A stretch of DNA of 37,449 bases from NCBI GenBank assembly GCA_021163645.1, contig JAGGTN010000013.1, positions 1-37,449 on the forward strand. The letters run 5' to 3'. Within the stretch, counting starts at the first letter, position 1; every line of letters starts with the position of its first letter. A program made the position numbers and the translations under genes. This DNA comes from Microcaldota archaeon. GTDB lineage: Archaea; Micrarchaeota; Micrarchaeia; Anstonellales; JAGGTN01. Below are positions 31,850 to 37,449 of the stretch, one piece after another. The notes beneath the pieces are model-generated. The model was given only the letters and a program-made list of their open reading frames with translations, was not told where the DNA came from and made no database searches.

Positions 31850-32566
31850 TTATCTATCTGTGGCCCTAGCCCCCCATCTCATATACCTATTAGGTACAAT
31901 CTTCTTATAGAATTTCTTCAAGATATAGGTGAGGCTCGGTGCAAATATAAAGGTTTGCCGAATACGATAACCTGGTTTATTTTTAAGTACCTTTAAGAGT
32001 ACCTTGGGATTATTAAATATACTATCTGATGCATCACCATATTCATCTTTGATAATCATGTACGAGTTCCATAACTCAATAGGAAAATGTGCATCGCTAC
32101 CGACTGTGATTGGCTTATTATTCTCAACTGCTAATTTCATCGCCCGAACATTTGCAGATTCGAATAAAGAACGTGAGTTATACCCTTCGATAATATCACA
32201 AGACAGTGCTAATCCCTTATCTTTAACCGCGTTACTTCTGACCCAATCGAATGGATGTGGACTCACTGTCAAACCATCATCTTCCTTAACTCTATCTATC
32301 ATCTCATAATAATCCATCCCTTTAGAATATCGCTGACCATCCTCATTCATATACAAACCTATCATATCACCTTTATCAGTTGTAACCTCAATACCAGGGA
32401 TAAATTTAAGTCCTAACCTACGGGCTATCTTAACACCTCTGAAATTATTATGGTCAGTTATAGCAACATAATAACCTTTCCTCTGAGCTTTGATAAGTAG
32501 ATTTATCCCGTTAAATGAATCATCAGAATATACTGTATGGACATGAAAATCTATTCGAAAAACCAT
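31850..32566 (-). CDS. PHP-domain metal-dependent phosphoesterase, 238 aa
   Basis: The four PHP motif groups are present: DFHVHTVYSDDS (6-17), AITDHNN (near 35-41), PGIEVTT (near 58-64), then SPHPFDW and GSDAHFPIE. These His and Asp residues bind a cluster of divalent metals that hydrolyse phosphoesters. The protein is short and stand-alone, as in many archaeal PHP proteins of uncertain substrate; nucleotide or RNA/DNA phosphates are likely classes. A GGTGAT ribosome binding site precedes the ATG at 32566. It lies 49 nt downstream of DNA polymerase X, which has its own C-terminal PHP domain, so the two are probably cotranscribed and may act on related substrates (inference). Confidence 0.88.
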   Translation of the reverse strand: MVFRIDFHVHTVYSDDSFNGINLLIKAQRKGYYVAITDHNNFRGVKIARRLGLKFIPGIEVTTDKGDMIGLYMNEDGQRYSKGMDYYEMIDRVKEDDGLTVSPHPFDWVRSNAVKDKGLALSCDIIEGYNSRSLFESANVRAMKLAVENNKPITVGSDAHFPIELWNSYMIIKDEYGDASDSIFNNPKVLLKVLKNKPGYRIRQTFIFAPSLTYILKKFYKKIVPNRYMRWGARATDR

Positions 32567-32615
32567 AGTATCACCATATCTGAACCTCTCCTAACTGAAT
32601 AAATCTGTGTTTAAT

Positions 32616-34358
32616 TTAACACATGTTTCTTGTGTTTAATTTAATCATTTGTTTCAACTTTTTTAAACCCATAGTATTGACTATATCTGATTTTCTTGCC
32701 CAACCCCTTCTCGCCGTGCCTATCCCTATTTTCATATGCCATAACTGTTCTGTAGAATGCGAATCAGTACCTATGACGAGTTTCTGCTTTTTATCTATCG
32801 CTTTCCTCACATAGTATGGGCTCAAATCAAGACGGTTAGGAAATGCGTTTATTTCTAAAATAACATTATTGTCCTTTGCGACATCAAGCACTCTATCAAA
32901 ATCAAAATCATACCCTTCCCTGATACCTATCACCCTGCCGAATGGATGAACGATTATATTAACATATTCATTCTCAATCGCTTTTATCATACGTTTTGTC
33001 ATATCCTTCTTTGACATCTTAAATCTAGAATGCACTCCCGCAGATACGATATCCAACTCTGATAATATTCTATCACTAACATCAATGCTCCCATCAGGCA
33101 TAATGTTTGCTTCGACACCTTGTAATACCTTAATACCTTTTACCTTAGAATTAACCAAATCGATTTCTCTTTTCTGCTTCTTGAAATCAGATGGTTTCAA
33201 CCCTCCGCTAACAGGAAGCCCCTTCACAGAATGATCAGTAATCGCGATGTATTCATAACCCATTCCTTTTGCCTTTACCGCAATCTCTTCTATACTATCC
33301 GACCCATCGCTCCAATTACTATGTACATGCAAGTCACCTCTTATATCATCATAACCTATTAGTTTGGGAATCCTATGTTTCAACGCTAAATCTATCTCTC
33401 CTTCATTCTCTCTCATCTCAGGGGGGATATAATCCATACCTAATGAGCGATATATACTTTCTTCAGTCCTAGATGCGACTACGTTATCTGTTCTTCTATC
33501 TATCAATCCATATTCGTTCAACTTATAACCTTTTGAAATAGCTATCTTCCTCAACTTGATATTATGCTGTTTCGACCCAGTAAAATACAACATTCCCGAG
33601 CCATAATTTTTTATATCAAAAACTCTTAAATCACAATCAATTCCTATCTTGAGATATACAGTCGTCTTTTTAAGTCCTTTGACCTGTACTCCTTTAACCT
33701 CTGGCATCCTGACAAAAAAATCCATAATCCTTTTAGGTTTTTTTGATACTACCAGAATATCTATATCCCCAACTGTTTCTTTCATCCTACGAAAAGAACC
33801 CACTACATTAACCTTAGCAATATCCTTATTAGACCTTAATTGAGAGAGTATTTTATCAACGGTGGGAAAAACATCACCAAGTAATAACCTTCCTCTTGTT
33901 TTGTTAAGTAATTCAATCCCTTTGAGTATCTCACGCTCGCTCTGTTCCCCAAACCCCTCCAACTTCCTTATCTTTCCTTTCTCAGCTGCTTCTTTTAGCT
34001 CATCTAATGTCTTGATACCCAACCTTTTGTATAGTTTAATTGCTTTCTTAGGCCCGACCGATGATATAGAAGTCAATGAATCGAAATCAATCGGATATTC
34101 TTTCTTTAACTTTTCATAATGTTTAATCTTTCCAGTTTTCATGAATTCGATTATTTTAGCCGCGAGGTCTTTGCCAATCCCAGGCAATCTAGTCAACCCC
34201 TTTTCCCCCTCTCTCTTATATATATCACTCACGTCCTCATCCAAAGATTCCAACGTTATCGCCGCACGATTATAGGCCCGCGGTTTCCATTTGACATTCT
34301 CAGATTCAAGAATAAGAGCAATCTCACGAAACATCTTAGCAATCTTAAGATTATTCAT
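32616..34358 (-). CDS. polX: DNA polymerase X with C-terminal PHP domain (PolX), 580 aa
   Basis: The N-terminal 8-kDa-like domain and helix-hairpin-helix motifs are seen at TRLPGIGKDLAAKII (56-70) and SISSVGPKKAIKLY (97-110). The nucleotidyltransferase core is VVGSFRRMKETVGDIDIL (185-202), with catalytic D198 and D200 and a third carboxylate in CDLRVF (D243). YFTGSKQHN follows, as in other family X polymerases. The PHP domain starts at GDLHVHSNWSDGS (341-353) and continues with ITDHS, EANIMP, HPFG and GTDSHS. Bacterial and archaeal PolX proteins fill short gaps in base-excision repair, and the PHP part can act as a 3'-5' exonuclease or phosphatase. Length is typical (about 570-580). A TATA box 26 nt before the ATG indicates leaderless expression. 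PHP protein 31850-32566 is next in the operon. Confidence 0.94.
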   Translation of the reverse strand: MNNLKIAKMFREIALILESENVKWKPRAYNRAAITLESLDEDVSDIYKREGEKGLTRLPGIGKDLAAKIIEFMKTGKIKHYEKLKKEYPIDFDSLTSISSVGPKKAIKLYKRLGIKTLDELKEAAEKGKIRKLEGFGEQSEREILKGIELLNKTRGRLLLGDVFPTVDKILSQLRSNKDIAKVNVVGSFRRMKETVGDIDILVVSKKPKRIMDFFVRMPEVKGVQVKGLKKTTVYLKIGIDCDLRVFDIKNYGSGMLYFTGSKQHNIKLRKIAISKGYKLNEYGLIDRRTDNVVASRTEESIYRSLGMDYIPPEMRENEGEIDLALKHRIPKLIGYDDIRGDLHVHSNWSDGSDSIEEIAVKAKGMGYEYIAITDHSVKGLPVSGGLKPSDFKKQKREIDLVNSKVKGIKVLQGVEANIMPDGSIDVSDRILSELDIVSAGVHSRFKMSKKDMTKRMIKAIENEYVNIIVHPFGRVIGIREGYDFDFDRVLDVAKDNNVILEINAFPNRLDLSPYYVRKAIDKKQKLVIGTDSHSTEQLWHMKIGIGTARRGWARKSDIVNTMGLKKLKQMIKLNTRNMC

Positions 34359-34374
34359 AATAAATTACCGTATG

Positions 34375-34430
34375 GAAGTTTTTTAAACTTCTCTTATGCT
34401 TTACATACTTACGATACTTTACATACTTAC
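34375..34430. promoter_or_regulatory. Promoter of polX plus 18-nt period direct repeat
   Basis: TTTTAAAC (34381-34388) is centred 26 nt before the polX ATG (34358). It sits in the palindrome GAAGTTT-TTT-AAACTTC (34375-34391). Upstream of it, CTTTACATACTTAC occurs twice (34399-34412 and 34417-34430) with a period of 18 nt, a possible operator or a chance repeat. The whole lies in the 104-nt gap between glmS and polX. Confidence 0.4.
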
Positions 34431-34462
34431 AGATTCTATTTAACCTTGTACAATACATCAAT

Positions 34463-36313
34463 TCATTCAACAGTAACACTCTTAGCAAGATTTCTCGGCT
34501 TATCAATCTCCCTACCTAAGTGGTCTGCAACATAATATGATAAGAGTTGGAGAGGGATTATATTTATAATAGGAGTTAATTGAGGGATGGTATTAGGTAC
34601 CTTTATTATATAATCATCATTACCAAGATATTTCCTCATTTCATCAACATTATCAGTTATAACTAAAACTTTACCATTTCTTGATTTGATTTCCAAAAGA
34701 TTGTTCAATGTTTTTTGATAGATATCTCTCCCTCCTGTTATGATAAAAACACTCAAAAGATTATCATCAACCAGTGCGATTGGCCCATGTTTCATTTCAC
34801 CAGAGGAATAACCCTCAGCATGGATGTACGCTATCTCTTTCATCTTAAGCGCGCCTTCCAATGCAACAGGATAATTAATATCCCTCCCAAGATAAAGAAA
34901 ATTTTTATATCGTGCAATCATCGGTGCGATATCTCTGATATAATCCTCATTATTAAACACATCTTTAATTTTATTGGGAAGTCTTTTCATTTCATTAATA
35001 ATACTTTGTCTATAATCATCATCGTCTATCAATAACATATTAAACAGATTGATTGCTATTATTTGCGATGTGAATGCCTTGGTTGACGCCACACCTATTT
35101 CCGGGCCGGCATGAAGATACATACCTTTACCAGCCAACCGTGCAATCTGTGAACCTACAGTATTAACAATCCCTGCTACATAAGCCCCCTTATCCTTAAC
35201 AATCTTTAATGCCTCCTTAGTATCAGCTGTCTCTCCCGACTGTGATAGCGCTATACAAACATCATTTCTGAATATCACTGGATCACGATAGATAAATTCT
35301 GAAGCATACTCTGAACGTGATGGGACATGGGCATACCTTTCAGTTATATACATACCTACCATACCAGCATACAGACTCGTCCCACAACCCAAATAGATGA
35401 CTCTATTAATATTCCTAGGCAGATTAGGAAAATTATCTCTGACCATAGTATCAAGATGGTCAACCCGAGATATGAAAGCATTCTTAACTGTTGTTGGCTG
35501 TTCATGAATCTCCTTCAACATAAAATGTTTATAACCTGCTTTGGTTATCGCTTCAATATCATAAGGTACTCCTTTAATTTCCTTCTCAATATCAATACCC
35601 TCAAACGATTTAACATCATAATTACCATTAAAATATGCTATTATTAATTCATTATCATTAAGATAAATAACCTTCTTAGTACGGTCTACGAAAGGCATTT
35701 CATCGGAAGATATGATGATTTCATCATTCCCTATACCAACACATAATGGCGATCCTTTTTTTGCACCTATGATGAAATCATCTACTTCTGAGATTACAAG
35801 AAAAGAATATGCACCATCAAGCTTTGTCAGTGTTTTCCTCACGGCTTCAACGAAGTCACCATTGTAAAAATAATCAATTAGATGAGCAATAACTTCACTG
35901 TCTGTTTCACTCGAAAACTTATATCCTTTATCTACTAACTCCTTCTTGAGTGTATAATAATTCTCAATTATTCCATTATGGACTATTGCAAACCGCCCGC
36001 TCATACTAACATGGGGGTGAGCGTTACGTTCACTTGGAGCTCCATGCGTGGCCCACCTGGTATGCCCTATCACTATTTGAGAATCAAACTTAAACCTTCC
36101 ATTCTCTTTGATCTTTTCCTCTAGGTTTGGCATACCAGGAGCAACATCACTCCTTTGAATCCTGCCTACTGATTTTACCGCTTTGATTTTACCTTTCTTA
36201 TCCTTAAACCCAATGCCAACAGAATCATATCCTCTATATTCCAACCTAATCAATCCATTGAATACTACTTCAATCCCATTATCATTTCCGATATATCCAA
36301 TAATACCACACAT
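34463..36313 (-). CDS. glmS: Glucosamine--fructose-6-phosphate aminotransferase (isomerizing), 616 aa
   Basis: The start is fixed at 36313, because the N-terminal sequence must be MCGIIGYIG with the nucleophilic Cys exposed after Met removal. The longer frame to 36406 would add 31 residues before it. GGTGG, a few nt upstream of the ATG, agrees. The glutaminase domain shows YRGYDSVG, HTRWATHG and HNGIIENY; the two SIS isomerase domains show GCGTSLYAG, ALSQSGETADT and, later, EGYSSGEMKHGP; the protein ends in the typical PRNLAKSVTVE. It makes glucosamine 6-phosphate from fructose 6-phosphate and glutamine, the entry to UDP-N-acetylglucosamine. In an archaeon this feeds N-glycans and surface polysaccharide, which fits the sequon-rich surface proteins nearby. 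Confidence 0.96.
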   Translation of the reverse strand: MCGIIGYIGNDNGIEVVFNGLIRLEYRGYDSVGIGFKDKKGKIKAVKSVGRIQRSDVAPGMPNLEEKIKENGRFKFDSQIVIGHTRWATHGAPSERNAHPHVSMSGRFAIVHNGIIENYYTLKKELVDKGYKFSSETDSEVIAHLIDYFYNGDFVEAVRKTLTKLDGAYSFLVISEVDDFIIGAKKGSPLCVGIGNDEIIISSDEMPFVDRTKKVIYLNDNELIIAYFNGNYDVKSFEGIDIEKEIKGVPYDIEAITKAGYKHFMLKEIHEQPTTVKNAFISRVDHLDTMVRDNFPNLPRNINRVIYLGCGTSLYAGMVGMYITERYAHVPSRSEYASEFIYRDPVIFRNDVCIALSQSGETADTKEALKIVKDKGAYVAGIVNTVGSQIARLAGKGMYLHAGPEIGVASTKAFTSQIIAINLFNMLLIDDDDYRQSIINEMKRLPNKIKDVFNNEDYIRDIAPMIARYKNFLYLGRDINYPVALEGALKMKEIAYIHAEGYSSGEMKHGPIALVDDNLLSVFIITGGRDIYQKTLNNLLEIKSRNGKVLVITDNVDEMRKYLGNDDYIIKVPNTIPQLTPIINIIPLQLLSYYVADHLGREIDKPRNLAKSVTVE

Positions 36314-36566
36314 GTTTACCACCAAGCATATCAAACAAGCATCCAAACAACATCTAATATAAATAAATAAGGCATTCTTATTTTTATAAACCCTTGCTCC
36401 ATCCATGATATATAACCCATAATTTTATATCTCATTTTCCTTTTCCTTATGTATTCTAACTCTCCATTTAGTTGTTGGTAACAATTAACGATGGTTTTTT
36501 AAATATTCAGCATACTAATAAAAATGTTATCCGGCTAATTTACCCAATTGATCTAACGTTAATCAT

Positions 36567-36777
36567 GCCGCGGTAGCTCAGCCTGGGAGAGCACTCCAAG
36601 GATTTCAAAGAAATAACTGGAAATTATTATTTCTTTATCTTGGTGAAGCTGAAGCCCAGATTATCGCTGACTCCGTCAGAAAGTCAGAAACGGAGGCGTC
36701 GCCGGTTCAAAAAGCCAAAAAAGGAGCCAATAAAACATGAAAATAAGATAAAGGTTGTGAAAATCCGGCCCGCGGCA
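36567..36777 (+). tRNA. tRNA-Phe(GAA) with three introns (30/31, 37/38, 59/60)
   Basis: The acceptor GCCGCGG (36567-36573) pairs with CCGCGGC (36770-36776), with discriminator A at 36777. The D arm is GCTC/GAGC. Exons are 36567-36597, 36648-36654, 36690-36711 and 36764-36777; together they give 74 nt with anticodon arm CTCCG-CTGAAGA-CGGAG and T arm GCCGG-TTCAAAT-CCGGC, a standard archaeal tRNA-Phe. Intron 1 (50 nt): helix CACT/GGTG, bulges CC|A and AA|G. Intron 2 (35 nt): helix CTGA/TCAG, bulges AG|C and AA|A. Intron 3 (52 nt): helix TTCA/TGAA, bulges AA|A and AA|T. The anticodon (36651-36653) lies on a 7-nt exon. A TATA-like run (36495-36507) lies about 65 nt upstream. CCA is not encoded. 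Confidence 0.92.
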
Positions 36778-36810
36778 TACACATGGTTTTAGAATCAATA
36801 AGAATAGGAT

Positions 36811-36818
36811 TTTAAATA
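36811..36818 (+). promoter_or_regulatory. TATA box of the exported-protein gene at 36860
   Basis: TTTAAATA is centred about 45 nt before the ATG at 36860, leaving room for a leader of roughly 20 nt that contains the AAGGTG ribosome binding site at about 36849-36854. It lies 34 nt after the tRNA-Phe gene. Confidence 0.5.
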
Positions 36819-36859
36819 CTTTCATACTTATTATCATTATATCTATTGAAGGTGCTGAT

Positions 36860-37449
36860 ATGAGATATGATAAGAATATTATTGCTACTTTTATGATACT
36901 CATCTTAATCATTAATATCTCTGTAATACATGGAGTAAAAGCAAGCACACAAGACAAAAATAACAGCATTTTCAATTCAATCATTAAAGTGGTAACTGGC
37001 TGGATTAAAAATATGTTAAATAGGTTAGGGATTCAGATAAATTACAATGAAAAAAATGGAATGACCAACCTAGAAAAAGAACCAATCAGGAATATCAACC
37101 AAACAAAACCAACCCAACCAGTCCAAGCATTGAACATCCAGATTAAAATTAAAAAAGGAGATAATTTGATATCAATTCCTTATGGGAGTTATATCCCTGA
37201 TAAGGTAAAAAAGGAATTGATAGGAACATGGTATCTATACAATACTTCAATAGGCGCATATCAGCAGGTTAAGAATATCGAACCTGGAATTGGATATTAT
37301 GTTAAATCTTATTATGATTACAATTTCACAGTTAAAGCAAAACCTTATCCTAAACTTATTTATGATCTGAAAAAAGGATGGAACCTGATTGCCGCTCCGC
37401 AAGTAGAAGTCAATTCAAGTATTTTTGATAAGTATGATATCAAAGGTCC
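36860..37449 (+). CDS. Exported protein, 5' part only (196 codons seen)
   Basis: The frame is open from the ATG at 36860 to the window end. A signal peptide is clear: MRYDKN, a hydrophobic stretch IIATFMILILIINISVI, and a cleavage-like VKA-ST. A lysine- and asparagine-rich spacer with a short Pro/Thr/Gln stretch (QTKPTQPVQ) follows. Two similar stretches then occur: NLISIPYGSY with a later GIGYYVKSYYDYNF, and LKKGWNLIAAPQVE. The GWNLI-x-x-P motif recurs in many archaeal and bacterial secreted proteins, usually as one strand of a repeated beta module, and often beside surface-layer or protease domains. The full architecture cannot be judged without the missing 3' part. The start has the ribosome binding site AAGGTG 6 nt upstream. 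Confidence 0.75.
   Translation, partial: MRYDKNIIATFMILILIINISVIHGVKASTQDKNNSIFNSIIKVVTGWIKNMLNRLGIQINYNEKNGMTNLEKEPIRNINQTKPTQPVQALNIQIKIKKGDNLISIPYGSYIPDKVKKELIGTWYLYNTSIGAYQQVKNIEPGIGYYVKSYYDYNFTVKAKPYPKLIYDLKKGWNLIAAPQVEVNSSIFDKYDIKG

Noticed and set aside
36313-36406. 31-residue N-terminal extension of GlmS
   Set aside because: The catalytic Cys must follow the initiator Met, and a ribosome binding site supports 36313.
36567-36777. Reading the anticodon arm as one hairpin CTCCG...CGGAG at 36671-36695
   Set aside because: It gives a 15-nt loop without a valid anticodon and would leave the upstream CTCC unexplained; the three-intron reading restores a perfect tRNA-Phe.
36676-36984. Minus-strand 102-codon hydrophobic frame
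   Set aside because: It overlaps the tRNA-Phe exons and the signal-peptide region of the plus-strand gene at 36860; its hydrophobicity mirrors A/T-rich DNA.

Overview
The window is chromosomal DNA from an AT-rich archaeon, plausibly a DPANN-type lineage (Woesearchaeota, Aenigmarchaeota or a relative); that last step is inference. Archaeal signs read from the sequence are tRNA genes interrupted by bulge-helix-bulge (BHB) introns, a geranylgeranyl-reductase-family lipid enzyme, an archaeal-type secretion ATPase with a two-domain TadC/FlaJ-like membrane partner, TATA boxes about 25 nt upstream of start codons (leaderless transcripts), and surface proteins built of CarboxypepD_reg, Ig-like, beta-helix and MopE-like modules.

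Layout. 1-4000: the tail of an unknown gene; a protein with repeats like those associated with HNH homing endonucleases; an intron-containing tRNA-Ser(UGA) whose 3' end overlaps that gene; a membrane-anchored HTH regulator; and an AAA/DUF4143 ATPase. 4000-8600: a convergent pair, a lytic-transglycosylase-like protein (+) and a transglutaminase-like protein (-). They are separated by a polypurine tract and followed by a strange A/C-only tract. 8600-14700 (minus strand): TadC-like protein and its motor ATPase, DUF192 protein, cis-prenyltransferase (UppS) and a geranylgeranyl reductase. 14773-15636 (+): a YcgR/PilZ-like protein. 15708-31522 (minus strand): four exported proteins, led by a 3783-residue giant with beta-helix regions, a MopE-like metal-binding module and at least 13 Ig-like repeats. 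31850-36313 (minus strand): a PHP phosphoesterase, DNA polymerase X with PHP domain, and GlmS. 36567-36777 (+): a tRNA-Phe(GAA) that I resolve as carrying three introns, its anticodon on a 7-nt micro-exon. 36860 to the end (+): the start of another exported protein.

How it may fit together (inference): GlmS (amino sugar), UppS (polyprenyl carrier) and the reductase (membrane lipid or carrier saturation) would supply lipid and glycan precursors for a cell surface rich in N-X-S/T sequons. The secretion motor and PilZ-like protein could serve a surface filament, and the giant repeat protein looks like an adhesin or stalk. The transglycosylase-like and transglutaminase-like pair has no obvious housekeeping role in an archaeon and is the best candidate for an undescribed function. 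The firmest unusual result is the triple-intron tRNA-Phe, because all three proposed splice junctions can be checked base by base. No CRISPR array, insertion sequence, rRNA or replication origin was recognised.
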